A stretch of 64,000 nt of DNA from CBDBJK01 sp965206395 (GCA_965206395.1 CBDBJK010000018.1:62001-126000); one strand, 5' to 3'; positions 8,991 through 18,300 are shown, numbered from the stretch's first letter. The notes: a model not told the origin generated them from the sequence alone. Numbers and translations are program-made.

Positions 8991-9809
8991 GGTTGTGTTG
9001 ACATTTGGTGCATAATGGATACATGTCAACGACTGAATTACGCAATGAACAATGGTCGAAAATCCTTGAATTTCTGCGCTCATGCCCAGACCTCTACGTT
9101 GGAGAGGAGGACGATTGCAGGCGCTACGTCGAGGCCATCCTGTGGATGGCACGAAGTGGTGCTCCTTGGAGACTGCTGCCTGAGCACTACGGTCACTGGA
9201 ACAGCGTATATAAGCGCTTCGCACGCTGGTGTGAAAAGGGTGTATGGGAACGAATGCATCAGCATTTTGTGCAAGACCCCGATATGGAGCATGTCATCAT
9301 TGATAGCACTGTGATAGCACTGTGGTTCGCGCTCATCCCTGTGCTGCTGGAGCCTCCAAAAAAACGGTGGCCAATCGGCCCAAGCTCTTGGCCGGAGCCG
9401 AGGCGGGTTCAGTACCAAGATCCACGTGAGCGTGGATGGATTGGGCAACCCGTTGCGCTTTGAGCTCACAGCAGGTCAACGTCACGACATCACCCAGGCA
9501 CAGGCATTGATAGCTGATTTCGAAACCGAGCATGTGATTGCTGATAAGGGATACGATTCGATGGATTTTCTCCAATGCATCCTGGGCAGGGGCGCGTTAC
9601 CTGTGATTCCACCTCGGTCAAATCGAAAGACGCCACGAGAGTATGATGAGTACCTTTACCGAGAGCGCCACCTTGTGGAGTGTTTCATCAACAAGATCAA
9701 GCACTACCGGCATATCTTCTCTCGCTTTGACAAGCTGTCATCGCGTTTCCTGGGATTCTTGAACTTCGTCGGTGCTCTCATATGGCTCAGATGAAATGTC
9801 AACACAACC
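8991..9809 (+). mobile_element. IS5-family (IS427-like) element, copy 2
   Basis: 819-bp element with the same perfect inverted ends as copy 1 and a TA duplication (8989-8990, 9810-9811). It lies only 24 bp after the end of IS630 copy B, mirroring the close IS427/IS630 spacing at 4985-5006. Confidence 0.9.
9023..9794 (+). CDS. IS427-like transposase in two frames, carrying an 11-bp duplication
   Basis: First frame 9023-9463 (DUF4096-like N-terminus, MSTTELRNEQWSKILEFL) and second frame 9426-9794 (catalytic core, ADKGYDS and ERHLVECFINKIKHYRHIFSRFDK). An A7 run near 9358-9365 is the likely programmed frameshift site of this group. The tandem repeat of GATAGCACTGT at 9302-9323 shifts the frame before that site, replacing the expected motif beginning DSTVVRAHPCAAGASKK. 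The element may thus be inactive unless the repeat contracts or is an assembly artefact. Confidence 0.7.
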
Positions 9810-9924
9810 TAGTCAGCAAATAACAGGCTGCTCATCTGTAAGGGTTCGGATTTGCCAGGGCTGGCAGTCCGTATGAAGCGCTTGTTCCTCAAATGACATT
9901 CTTGATTGATGGGGTTGACTCAGG

Positions 9925-10509
9925 TTGCATCCAGAGGATACCAAGCTCGTAAATAAGGCCCAGAGAGGAGACCTGGTAGCGTTCAACTTGATTGTGGAGC
10001 GCTACCAGGCCCACGTGTTCAATCTGTCCGCCCGCATCCTCGGCAATCGGACTACGGCGGAAGACATCACGCAGGAGACCTTCATCTCGGCCTATCGAGC
10101 CATCAAGAAATTCCGTGGCGGCAGTCTGCGTTCATGGCTTCTGAGCATTGCGGCGAACGCCAGCCGCGATTTCTTGCGCTCCTCTCGCAGACGCCCGGAG
10201 CAGTCTCTTGATGAATCCCTCCTCAATCCTGGCTTCCAGGTGGCTTCCGGCGACGAGTCCCCGGAGCAGCAGGCATTGAGAGTGGAGCTAGGCGCTGAGA
10301 TACAGCGTGCGATTCTAACTTTGCCAGCAGATCAGCGAACAGTCCTGGTTTTGATAGACGTTCAGGGCCTTAGCTATGAAGAGGCCGCTGAATCTACTGG
10401 CGCTTCTCTTGGAACCGTCAAGTCTCGACTGAACAGGGCGCGTGGACGTGTTCGAGACTACCTCAGAAACCACCCGGAACTTTTGCCGGACGAATTTCGT
10501 CAGATATAG
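9925..10509 (+). CDS. ECF-type RNA polymerase sigma factor
   Basis: Extracytoplasmic-function sigma factor of the RpoE/SigW type, 194 residues. Region 2 is seen in NLIVERYQAHVFNLSARIL and DITQETFISAYRAIKKF; region 4 in LPADQRTVLVLIDVQGLSYEEAAE with the helix-turn-helix STGASLGTVKSRLNRARGRV. The start used is TTG at 9925 because no ATG or GTG precedes the conserved region in frame. The next gene, 16 bases downstream, is a membrane anti-sigma factor, the usual pairing. Confidence 0.93.
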   Translation: MHPEDTKLVNKAQRGDLVAFNLIVERYQAHVFNLSARILGNRTTAEDITQETFISAYRAIKKFRGGSLRSWLLSIAANASRDFLRSSRRRPEQSLDESLLNPGFQVASGDESPEQQALRVELGAEIQRAILTLPADQRTVLVLIDVQGLSYEEAAESTGASLGTVKSRLNRARGRVRDYLRNHPELLPDEFRQI

Positions 10510-10525
10510 TGAAGGGAATGGCATA

Positions 10526-11527
10526 GTGATTGGGTTCTTGAGACGAAGAAAACATAATCGACTTCAAGAATTGCTGTCGGCCTATCTAGATGGAGAGGCC
10601 AGCAATTCCGAAGTCATAGAGGTTGAAGAGCATCTTTCAGGATGCGACGAGTGTCGCATAGAGCTTGACAGCCTCAGAGCTACGGTAGGCCTTCTGAGAA
10701 GCCTGCCGCAGTTCGACGTGCCCCGTTCCTTCGTCCTTACCGAAGCGCCAACCCTGGTTAGTCAGAGGCCGCCCATCGTATGGACTGCCCGTCTCGCCAC
10801 GTCCGCCGCCGCGCTGCTTCTGTTTGCGTTGCTGATGGGCGACGCCTTCGGCATCCTATCACAGACCGAGATGCTGCAAGAAGTTTCCACGACGATGCAA
10901 GTCGCGCCCGCCGCAGCGCCGTCTGGTGCGCCTGGACAACCCGGCATACCTGGGCAAGCAGAGCAGTCCGCACCGTCCCTGGCGATGACTGCACCTGATG
11001 CTACGGCTGTTCCTCAAATAGCGTCAAGCGGGGTAGAAGCGCCCCCTATGCCAAATCCGACGCCTCAGCCACCGGTGCAGGCGGCAGCCGCGCCAGTGGC
11101 TCCACAAGCTGCGTCCGCGCCCGCTGTGGCGGCGATGGCTCCGAGCGAAAGAATCGCAGAAACGCCTGCCCCTGAGATAATGGCTGACGCTGCCCCCGCT
11201 GCTGCTGACGACTCTAGCGCTGTCATGACCACTGCGGCTGCCCCGGAAGCGGCAGAGATTCCTCAGCCGTTGGAGGCGAAGGTTGACGAAGAAACTGTGG
11301 TTGTAACCCCTGAAGCTGCAATAGTTGTGGCTGTCACTCCTGAGGCTGAAATACAGGAGCAGAAGGCGTTAGTTCAGGCTACTTCTCTTGACCAGGCAGA
11401 TGAGCAGGAATCCGGCGGTGTGGTGTTGCCGTTGCGACAGTTAGAGATAGCCATGGGCGCTCTCCTGGCGGTGCTGATACTGGCGACTCTTTGGGTCGCG
11501 CGCCCTCGCTCCGGGCAGCCTCGCTAG
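10526..11527 (+). CDS. Membrane anti-sigma factor with zinc-binding anti-sigma domain
   Basis: Probable cognate regulator of the upstream ECF sigma factor. The N-terminal cytoplasmic zf-HC2 domain shows LQELLSAYLDGEAS and the ligands H-x3-C-x2-C in HLSGCDEC. A membrane segment follows (TSAAALLLFALLMG, about residue 95), then a roughly 190-residue Ala/Pro-rich region, then a second hydrophobic segment at the C-terminus (MGALLAVLILATLWVA). The GTG at 10526, preceded by GAAGGGAATGG, is preferred to an upstream start at 10442 that would overlap the sigma gene. The long low-complexity region could span the cell wall or surface layer. Confidence 0.85.
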   Translation: MIGFLRRRKHNRLQELLSAYLDGEASNSEVIEVEEHLSGCDECRIELDSLRATVGLLRSLPQFDVPRSFVLTEAPTLVSQRPPIVWTARLATSAAALLLFALLMGDAFGILSQTEMLQEVSTTMQVAPAAAPSGAPGQPGIPGQAEQSAPSLAMTAPDATAVPQIASSGVEAPPMPNPTPQPPVQAAAAPVAPQAASAPAVAAMAPSERIAETPAPEIMADAAPAAADDSSAVMTTAAAPEAAEIPQPLEAKVDEETVVVTPEAAIVVAVTPEAEIQEQKALVQATSLDQADEQESGGVVLPLRQLEIAMGALLAVLILATLWVARPRSGQPR

Positions 11528-11789
11528 CAAGCTGCCCTGTCTCTGGAATTCTCTCACAAAATTCTCATAAAAGTCCTTCCAGCCCTCACAGCCTATGTTC
11601 GATACTGTTCACGAGGGTCTGGGTTGCGCTCAGACTATCGCCTTTTTACAAGTCTGGAAGATTCCGCGAAAATGAGACTAAATGACTGGAACCTTTTGAG
11701 GAACGGGCACGTCTTAAATAATGGAACGGTACAAGAAAGGCCTTTCAAGACAACAACAAAATACATAACTTATCAGGAGGAATAGCGAA
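11528..11789. other. Intergenic region, no gene seen
   Basis: 262 bases between the anti-sigma gene and the SIMPL lipoprotein. The sequence is locally AT-rich with several CTCAC/TCTCA stretches. I see no hairpin terminator or convincing promoter hexamers. A promoter read by the neighbouring ECF sigma factor would be expected here but cannot be recognised without a consensus. Confidence 0.5.
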
Positions 11790-12692
11790 ATGAACAAGAT
11801 CAAAGGTATTCTAGCAGTGGCGGGACTCGCGGCTGCTTTCGCCGTAGGAGTTGCTTGCAGCAACAGTGACACAGAAACGCCTGTCAGCCAGACTCAGCCC
11901 AGCGGGTCTGTGGCTGCCACCACCGCGCCGATTAACGCGCCTGCATCGTCTGGGATTGTCCCACATGCGCCGTCTGAAGCGGTTAGCTCATTCTCAGCGG
12001 GCGTTCCACAGCTTCAGACGAGCAACTCGCAGGCGGGCATCTGGGTGACAGGCGAGGGAACCCTCACGATGGAGCCTGATCTCGCTGTGCTGAACATAGG
12101 CGTCGAGACTACCGGCGAGACCGTGGGAGAGGCCAACGGAGACGCGGCCAGGGCCATGGACGCAATCGTCTCTGCGCTTCGTGATCGCGGAATCGAGGGC
12201 GTCGATGTGCAGACCCGCTCGTTCAACATCTTCCCCATGTATGAATACGGCGAGGTTTTCGAGAACGGTCGTCGTATCAACAAGCAGACGCTCGTCGGGT
12301 ACAGGGTGAGCAACTCCGTAAGCGTCAAAATCAGAGAACTCGAAGCGGTCGGTAATGTCATAGACGAGGTAGCCGGCGCGGGCGGCGACGCCACCAGGAT
12401 TAACGGTATCAGCTTCACAGTGGAAGACCCCAAGCCCTTCATGGAGCAGCTTCGGGAGATGGCAGTCATCGACGCGATAGCCAAAGCGGACCAGTTCGCT
12501 TTTCTGACCAACGTCGTACGTGGCTCTCTGGTGTTCATCAGCGAGTCAGGACGGGGCGGTTCGGTAGTCCAGAATCAGAGCTTCGATGGTCGCATCGCAT
12601 TTGCAGAGGCCGCGCCAGCACCTTCGACCTCGATAAGCGGCGGTGAACTTGAACTGCAGTTGAGCGTACAGGTGGTATTCGGCATCCAGTAA
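11790..12692 (+). CDS. SIMPL-domain (DUF541) lipoprotein
   Basis: Exported lipoprotein of 300 residues. The signal peptide ends in a lipobox (AFAVGVAC, Cys24), followed by a Ser/Thr/Pro-rich linker to about residue 85. The SIMPL/DUF541 domain then runs to the end, starting GIWVTGEGTLTMEPDLAVL and containing NGDAARAMDAIVSALRDRGI and YRVSNSVSVKIREL. The ribosome site is AGGAGGAATAGCGAA before ATG. The family (YggE in E. coli) is linked to stress phenotypes but lacks a settled biochemical role. It follows an ECF sigma/anti-sigma pair and ends at a clear terminator, so it may belong to that regulon; this is inference. Confidence 0.9.
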   Translation: MNKIKGILAVAGLAAAFAVGVACSNSDTETPVSQTQPSGSVAATTAPINAPASSGIVPHAPSEAVSSFSAGVPQLQTSNSQAGIWVTGEGTLTMEPDLAVLNIGVETTGETVGEANGDAARAMDAIVSALRDRGIEGVDVQTRSFNIFPMYEYGEVFENGRRINKQTLVGYRVSNSVSVKIRELEAVGNVIDEVAGAGGDATRINGISFTVEDPKPFMEQLREMAVIDAIAKADQFAFLTNVVRGSLVFISESGRGGSVVQNQSFDGRIAFAEAAPAPSTSISGGELELQLSVQVVFGIQ

Positions 12693-12723
12693 AACGATTC
12701 GCACAATCTAATCTCAGAATAAT

Positions 12724-12758
12724 CGAGCGTTGCTGTAGTGGCAACGCTCGTCTTTTTT
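12724..12758 (+). terminator. Rho-independent terminator after the SIMPL gene
   Basis: Perfect 10-bp stem CGAGCGTTGC / GCAACGCTCG with a 7-base loop, followed by TCTTTTTT. Confidence 0.9.
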
Positions 12759-12893
12759 GCAAATGGGTTAAACTATGAGCAGAGGTCTGCTATGCAATCC
12801 TCTGCCATTCGGTATTAGAATTGCGGTGTTGGCGGCTTGCCTTGATCGATTGCGAAATTTAATCCTTCAACGGAAGGACTGGGGGCGAACATC

Positions 12894-13718
12894 GTGACAC
12901 TGAGCGACAGGGACATCAAAAAGGCGATAAAATCTGGACATCTGGTCGTCGATCCTTACCGTGAAGAAGCGGTTCAACCCGTCAGTGTAGATCTGACCCT
13001 TGGAAGCAAGCTGCGCGTGTTCCGCAGCGAACGATACCATCTAATCGATGTCAAGCAGGAGATGCCGAACCTGACAGAGCTTGTCGAGGTGGACGAGATC
13101 AATCCGTTTATCCTCCATCCAGGCGCTTTCGTTCTCGGCATCACAAAAGAATGGATTGGCCTTCCCAGCGACCTCATGGGTCGGCTCGACGGCAAAAGCT
13201 CGCTGGGTCGACTGGGACTTCTGGTGCACTCTACCGCCGGATTCATAGACCCCGGGTTTAACGGCTGTATAGTCCTGGAATTCAGCAACATCTCCCCGTT
13301 GCCGATAACGCTCTACGCTGGCATGCCGATCGCCCAAATTTCGTTCTATCAGATGTCAAGTCCAGCCGAGCGGCCCTACGGTCATCGCGCTCTCACTAGC
13401 AAGTATCAACAGCAAGATGGGCCGACGCCGAGCCGCTACTACCTCAACTTCAGCAATTTTAATGGACACGCTAAGAAGCGTTCTGAATCGGTGACTCTCA
13501 GGCAATGGCTCAAGGATAGCCGGTTTGACGGAAATATGCGAGAATTCGCTGAAACGCTGGATGTTCCGGTGAAGACTGTAGAAGACTGGGTGTACGGTCG
13601 GGGCGAGCCTGGGCCAAGAAACAGATCCAAACTCTTCGCGTTGACGCTGCTTCCGCAGTATGCGCCGAAACAAGAGATTACACATACTAACTTGCTTCCT
13701 GAAGGTGAGGACTCGTAG
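12894..13718 (+). CDS. dcd: dCTP deaminase with a C-terminal helix-turn-helix extension
   Basis: Converts dCTP to dUTP (or, if bifunctional, to dUMP). The core (about residues 1-190) shows QPVSVDLTLG, GRLDGKSSLGRLGLLVHST, AGFIDPGFNGCIVLEFSN and GMPIAQISFYQM, with the catalytic glutamate in the VLEFSN strand. Normal enzymes are about 170-200 residues; this one has 274. The extra 80 residues contain a helix-turn-helix-like segment (MREFAETLDVPVKTVEDWVYGRG). The GTG start at 12894 follows GGGGGCGAACATC. It is 6 bases from ribD and probably heads the riboflavin operon. The fused HTH could bind DNA or be structural; this is unknown. Confidence 0.92.
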   Translation: MTLSDRDIKKAIKSGHLVVDPYREEAVQPVSVDLTLGSKLRVFRSERYHLIDVKQEMPNLTELVEVDEINPFILHPGAFVLGITKEWIGLPSDLMGRLDGKSSLGRLGLLVHSTAGFIDPGFNGCIVLEFSNISPLPITLYAGMPIAQISFYQMSSPAERPYGHRALTSKYQQQDGPTPSRYYLNFSNFNGHAKKRSESVTLRQWLKDSRFDGNMREFAETLDVPVKTVEDWVYGRGEPGPRNRSKLFALTLLPQYAPKQEITHTNLLPEGEDS

Positions 13719-13724
13719 CTTGAT

Positions 13725-14810
13725 ATGACGACCATGGAGCGCGCCTTATCGTTAGCCCGACGCGCGGTAGGCTCGGTCAGTCCGAACCCTGCCGTCGGTG
13801 CGGTTGTCGTCAAGGGCGGCGCGGTCGTCGGCGAAGGCTGGACGCAGCCGCCGGGTCAGGCCCACGCCGAGGTGATGGCCCTGCGACAGGCGGGTGATAA
13901 GGCTAAAGGCGCAATCATGTACGTCACGCTAGAGCCATGCAATCACTTCGGCAGAACGCCTCCCTGCACGCAAGCCATCATCGACGCCGGAATCTCCGAG
14001 GTTCGCGTTGGCGTCACCGACCCGAACCCGCTAGTGAGTGGCGGCGGGCTTTCACGTCTCGAAGAGGCTGGAATCAAGACTCACATGGGTGAGTGTGAAG
14101 ATGAGGCACGCGAGCTAATCGAGGCCTACGCGAAGTTCATCACGACCCGACTCCCCTTTGTCATCGCCAAGTTCGCAACGAGCCTTGACGGAAAGATAGC
14201 GACTCACACAGGCGATTCCAGATGGATAACCGGTGAGGAGGCCAGAGGCTACGCGCACCGGCTGCGAGCTGAGTCCGATGCTGTCATGGCGGGAATCAAC
14301 ACCGTTCTGGCCGACGACCCGCAGCTCACCGCCAGAGACGAAAACGGCAATCCGCTTGATAGGCAGCCCCTTCGCGTTCTTGTTGACAGCCGAGGCCGGT
14401 TGCCGCTCGAATCCAAACTCCTGAAAGAGCCGGGCCAAACCCTGATTGCAGTCGCCAACGCCGACGAAACGGCGTACCATAGTCTGAAACGAGCCAGTGC
14501 TGACGTTGAGCGACTTCCGGCTGAAGACGGCTCTGTAGACCTGGCTGTGCTTATGAGAGTCCTGGGTCAGCGAGAAATTACCAGTGTGCTTGTGGAGGGC
14601 GGCGGCGTCTTGTTAGGCTCATTGTTCGACCTGGGCTTGATCGATAAAGTCGTCGCGTTCGTTGCCCCAACAATCATCGGAGGCAAGTCGGCTCCTTCGC
14701 CAGTGGCAGGCGCGGGCGCGGCAAAGATGGCTGATGTGACGCGGCTGAGTCGTGTGAAGACAAAGCAGTTCGGAGATGATTTGGCAATAATCGGATATTG
14801 CGAGGCATAG
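13725..14810 (+). CDS. ribD: RibD, bifunctional riboflavin deaminase/reductase
   Basis: Catalyses the deamination and reduction of the GTP-derived pyrimidine in riboflavin synthesis. The deaminase domain (about 1-145) has the zinc site HAEVMAL and LEPCNHFGRTPPCTQAI. The reductase domain (about 148-361) has KFATSLDGKIAT, RWITGEEARGYAHRLRAESDAV and VEGGGVLLGSLF. The length of 361 is typical. It is packed between dcd (6 bases) and ribE (2 bases), indicating one transcript. Confidence 0.97.
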   Translation: MTTMERALSLARRAVGSVSPNPAVGAVVVKGGAVVGEGWTQPPGQAHAEVMALRQAGDKAKGAIMYVTLEPCNHFGRTPPCTQAIIDAGISEVRVGVTDPNPLVSGGGLSRLEEAGIKTHMGECEDEARELIEAYAKFITTRLPFVIAKFATSLDGKIATHTGDSRWITGEEARGYAHRLRAESDAVMAGINTVLADDPQLTARDENGNPLDRQPLRVLVDSRGRLPLESKLLKEPGQTLIAVANADETAYHSLKRASADVERLPAEDGSVDLAVLMRVLGQREITSVLVEGGGVLLGSLFDLGLIDKVVAFVAPTIIGGKSAPSPVAGAGAAKMADVTRLSRVKTKQFGDDLAIIGYCEA

Positions 14811-14812
14811 CT

Positions 14813-15421
14813 ATGTTTACGGGAATCGTTGAAGAGATAGGCAGTATCAAGTCCGTGGAACCAAAACACCTGACAATAGCGGCGTCCAAGATAATGGACG
14901 ACCTCAAGGTCAGTGACAGCATAAACGTGAATGGAACCTGCCTTACTGTAACCTCACGGGACGACGCCTTTTTCTCGGTTGACGTGGTTCCCGAAACCTT
15001 GCGCCGTACCAACCTTGGAACCTTGAAGGATGGCAGTCCCGTCAATCTTGAACGTCCGCTGGCTGTGACCGACCGATTCGGCGGCCACATAGTGCAGGGC
15101 CATGTGGACGGAACCGCGACGGTAGAGTCGATAACCGATGACAGCGAGGCATTGCTCGTAAAATTTCAGGCTCCGCCGTCCATCATGCGCTACGTAGTAG
15201 AGAAAGGGTTCATCGCGGTAGACGGAACTAGCCTTACAGTAGTAAAATGTGGCATCGACTCATTTACAGTGACAATCATTCCGTACACGCGAGATAATAC
15301 GGTTTTCGCTGGTCGTAAGGTGGGTGATACCGTTAATATAGAGACAGACATAATAGCGAAGTACGTGGAGCGTCTATCTACCGGGCCGCGCGTGCCCATC
15401 GACATTATAGACGAACTGTAG
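14813..15421 (+). CDS. ribE: Riboflavin synthase, alpha subunit
   Basis: Dismutates two 6,7-dimethyl-8-ribityllumazines to riboflavin. 202 residues made of two lumazine-binding repeats: the first starts MFTGIVEEIGSI and has NGTCLTVTS, the second starts GGHIVQGHVDGTATV and has DGTSLTVV. The ATG at 14813 gives the canonical MFTGIVE start and follows the ribD stop at once; an in-frame ATG at 14798 would only add five residues inside ribD. Confidence 0.97.
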   Translation: MFTGIVEEIGSIKSVEPKHLTIAASKIMDDLKVSDSINVNGTCLTVTSRDDAFFSVDVVPETLRRTNLGTLKDGSPVNLERPLAVTDRFGGHIVQGHVDGTATVESITDDSEALLVKFQAPPSIMRYVVEKGFIAVDGTSLTVVKCGIDSFTVTIIPYTRDNTVFAGRKVGDTVNIETDIIAKYVERLSTGPRVPIDIIDEL

Positions 15422-15440
15422 GGCGAAAGGAGAAGTCGCC

Positions 15441-16673
15441 ATGGCCTTGGCTTCCATTGCAGATGCGATAGAAGACATCAAAGCGGGTCGCATGGTAGTC
15501 ATCGTGGATGATGAAGACCGCGAGAACGAGGGCGACCTGGCGATGGCAGCAGAAATGATAACGCCGGAAGCCATAAACTTCATGGCTACGTATGGCAGAG
15601 GTCTTATCTGTGCGCCCATGTTGGGTCAAAGGCTGGAGCAGCTTCGCCTGCAAATGATGGTTCAGGACAATACGGCCCGCCTCGGCACCGCATTCACTGT
15701 TTCCGTCGACGTGCTTGATGGAGCGACAACAGGCATTTCGGCCCACGATCGCGCGGCGACCATTCACGCCTTGATCAGCCCCAAAACACGAGCCGAAGAC
15801 CTGGGACGTCCGGGCCACATATTTCCGTTGCGCTACATGGAAGGCGGCGTGCTCGTCAGGGCAGGGCAGACCGAGGCTTCTGTCGACCTCGCACGGCTCG
15901 CTGGTCTGTATCCGGCAGCGGTCATATGCGAGATCATGGCAGAGAACGGCACGATGGCCCGACTGCCGCAGTTGCAAGAATTCTCGGCTACGCACCACAT
16001 CAAAGTTGTATCAGTGGCCGACATCATCGCCTATCGCCGTGAGCATGAGAAGCTAATCGAGCGGGTAGCAGAGGCTCGCGTGCCCACTCGACACGGTGAG
16101 TTTACCGCCGTGTCCTACCGCAGCATAGTGGACAAGGACGAACACGTGGCGCTGGTCAAGGGCATGATAACTCCTAACGAGCCAACGCTTGTTAGAGTGC
16201 ATAGCGAGTGCCTGACCGGTGACGTATTTGACAGCATCCGGTGCGACTGCGGAGACCAGATGGCCCTGGCTCTACAGACCATCGAGCGAGAGGGCAAAGG
16301 CGTGTTCCTCTATATGAGACAGGAGGGCAGAGGGATAGGGCTTCACAACAAGCTGAAAGCTTACGCGCTACAGGATCGTGGACTCGACACTGTTGAAGCA
16401 AACCTGCATCTGGGATTTGCTCCCGACCTGCGACATTATGGTGTCGGAGCGCAAATCCTCGTAGACCTTGGTGTCAAGAAGATGCGGCTTCTTACGAACA
16501 ATCCTAAGAAAGTAGTGGGCCTCGACAGCTTCGGATTGGAGCTTGTGGAGCGCGTGCCAATAATCACGCCAAGAAACGAGGAAAACTGGGAGTACTTGGA
16601 AACCAAGCGCACGAAAATGGGACACATACTGGATCTCGGTGAATCCGATCTGGCGGCAGGGGCCAACGAATGA
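15441..16673 (+). CDS. ribBA: RibBA, DHBP synthase / GTP cyclohydrolase II
   Basis: Two-domain enzyme supplying both riboflavin precursors. The N-terminal DHBP synthase domain (to about residue 205) shows DDEDRENEGDLAMAAE and HDRAATIHAL. The C-terminal GTP cyclohydrolase II domain shows VHSECLTGDVFDSIRCDCG with its zinc cysteines, RQEGRGIGLHNKLKAYALQD and LTNNPKKVVGLDSFGL. 410 residues is the standard length. The gene is preceded by AAAGGAGAAGTCGCC. Confidence 0.97.
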   Translation: MALASIADAIEDIKAGRMVVIVDDEDRENEGDLAMAAEMITPEAINFMATYGRGLICAPMLGQRLEQLRLQMMVQDNTARLGTAFTVSVDVLDGATTGISAHDRAATIHALISPKTRAEDLGRPGHIFPLRYMEGGVLVRAGQTEASVDLARLAGLYPAAVICEIMAENGTMARLPQLQEFSATHHIKVVSVADIIAYRREHEKLIERVAEARVPTRHGEFTAVSYRSIVDKDEHVALVKGMITPNEPTLVRVHSECLTGDVFDSIRCDCGDQMALALQTIEREGKGVFLYMRQEGRGIGLHNKLKAYALQDRGLDTVEANLHLGFAPDLRHYGVGAQILVDLGVKKMRLLTNNPKKVVGLDSFGLELVERVPIITPRNEENWEYLETKRTKMGHILDLGESDLAAGANE

Positions 16674-17143
16674 CAAGAATGCTTCAAGGCGACCTACAGG
16701 GGCAGGGCCTCAAGATTGGCATCGTCGTCGCCCGGTTCAACGACTTCATCACGTCGAAACTTCTTGAGGGCGCTCAGGCCGCTTTAGCGAATCACGGCGT
16801 GCGCGACGAGGATGTCACCATCACGAGCGTGCCAGGCTCCTTCGAGATACCTTTCGTGGCCCGAAAGATGGCCTCGTCCGACCATTACAACGCGATAATA
16901 TGCCTGGGCGCGGTCATCAAGGGCGAAACCGACCATTATGAGCACGTCGCGGGCGAGGCAGCGAAGGGCATAGCCAGCGCATCCGCCTCGACAGGCATTC
17001 CCGTCATCTTCGGCGTGCTGACCACCGACACGCTAGAGCAAGCCATAAACCGCGCAGGCGGCAAGTCGGGCAACAACGGCTATAGCGCGGGCGTCACTGC
17101 CATCGAAATGGCTAATCTGGCGCGTGCGCTGGACACCGAGTGA
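16670..17143 (+). CDS. ribH: Lumazine synthase, riboflavin synthase beta subunit
   Basis: Condenses DHBP and the diaminopyrimidine to lumazine, forming icosahedral or pentameric shells. 157 residues with IGIVVARFNDFITSKLLEGA, SVPGSFEIPFVARKM, CLGAVIKGETDHYEHVA and FGVLTTDTLEQAINRAG. The ATG overlaps the ribBA stop as ATGA, so translation is coupled. Confidence 0.97.
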   Translation: MTRMLQGDLQGQGLKIGIVVARFNDFITSKLLEGAQAALANHGVRDEDVTITSVPGSFEIPFVARKMASSDHYNAIICLGAVIKGETDHYEHVAGEAAKGIASASASTGIPVIFGVLTTDTLEQAINRAGGKSGNNGYSAGVTAIEMANLARALDTE

Positions 17144-17227
17144 TAGGTTATTGGCCCATTTCGTATCTCAGCCCTGATGCCTGCCATCGTCTACAACTAA
17201 TTTAACTCCTTTCTGAAATCCCAACTC

Positions 17228-18229
17228 ATGGAGCGGCATAACTTGATTTCCCAGCTAGTCGAAAGAATGCTGGAAGGGGACAGGCGCGCGCTGGCTCGGC
17301 TGTTCTCGCTTCTTGAGAAAGACTCCGATACCCTGTCTGCAATCATGAGGAAGGTCTATCCTCACACAGGCGGCGCGTACTGCATCGGAATCACCGGCCC
17401 TCCTGGAGCGGGCAAAAGTACCATCGTCGACGGCCTCGTCGAAATCGCGCGTGAACAGGATGCCAGCGTCGGCGTCCTCGCCGTCGATCCCACCAGCCCC
17501 TTTAGCGGCGGCGCTGTGCTTGGTGACCGCATCAGGATGCAGCGTCATTACCTGGACGAGGGTGTGTTCATTCGCAGCCTGGCTACCAGAGGGGTTCACG
17601 GCGGACTCTCGCGTGCTGCGTGGGCGTCGGTCAAACTGCTAGATGCTTTCGGCAAGGACATCGTCATCGTCGAGACTGTAGGCGTAGGCCAGACAGAGCT
17701 TGATATCATGAAGGTCGCGGACACCGTGGTCGTCGCACTCGTGCCGGAGGCTGGCGACTCGATACAGGCTATGAAAGCAGGGCTGATGGAGATTGCCGAC
17801 ATATTCGTCGTCAACAAATCCGATAGAGGGGGTGCGGACCGCCTCGTTAGCGTTATCGGAACGATGCTCGATATCGGCGATATGGAGCCGGGATGGAGGC
17901 CGCTCGTCATATCGACACAGGCGCACAGAAAGCTGGGCATCCTTGAGCTTCACGACGCGATTCAGGAGCATCACAGGAATATGGAAGAGAGCGCAGAGCT
18001 TGAGCGTCGGCGTCGTGACCGTCAGAGGCAGGAGTTCACACTGGCGCTCAAAGAGAAGGTCGAGGCGGGCATAGCCAGGCTTATGGATTCCGACGGCGCT
18101 CTTGGCGACATAGGCGAGCGCGTCGAAAACGGCGAGCTTGACCCCTATTCTGCGGCGGAACAGGCGATTGGCGACGGCCTGTTGTTCTCTGAACTAACCA
18201 AAGCTCTATCAGATAGGGATACCAATTAA
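17228..18229 (+). CDS. meaB: MeaB/ArgK-type GTPase, methylmalonyl-CoA mutase chaperone
   Basis: P-loop G3E GTPase that protects and reactivates the B12-dependent methylmalonyl-CoA mutase. Walker A is GPPGAGKSTIV (about residue 57); the switch region has AVDPTSPFSGGAVLGDRIRM; Walker B is VIVETVGVGQTE; base recognition is NKSD. 333 residues is typical and the C-terminal dimerisation helices are present. No mutase subunit is in the window, so it is separate from its client here. Confidence 0.95.
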   Translation: MERHNLISQLVERMLEGDRRALARLFSLLEKDSDTLSAIMRKVYPHTGGAYCIGITGPPGAGKSTIVDGLVEIAREQDASVGVLAVDPTSPFSGGAVLGDRIRMQRHYLDEGVFIRSLATRGVHGGLSRAAWASVKLLDAFGKDIVIVETVGVGQTELDIMKVADTVVVALVPEAGDSIQAMKAGLMEIADIFVVNKSDRGGADRLVSVIGTMLDIGDMEPGWRPLVISTQAHRKLGILELHDAIQEHHRNMEESAELERRRRDRQRQEFTLALKEKVEAGIARLMDSDGALGDIGERVENGELDPYSAAEQAIGDGLLFSELTKALSDRDTN

Positions 18230-18243
18230 CAGACATAAAGCTA

Positions 18244-18300
18244 AGCCCTCTCCCTCGTCGTCCTTCGGCGGAAGGAGGGGAGAGTTGGAGAGGGGGCGGC
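18244..18300. repeat. Palindromic GC-rich intergenic repeat
   Basis: CCCTCTCCCTCGTCG, then CTTCGGCGG, then GGAGGGGAGAGTTGGAGAGGGGG form an inverted repeat. A related sequence lies at 49180-49295. It resembles REP-like repeats dispersed between genes. Confidence 0.6.

Noticed and set aside
13500..13725. FMN riboswitch expected before riboflavin genes
   Set aside because: dcd ends six bases before ribD, leaving no room, and I see no RFN-like conserved segments upstream of dcd.
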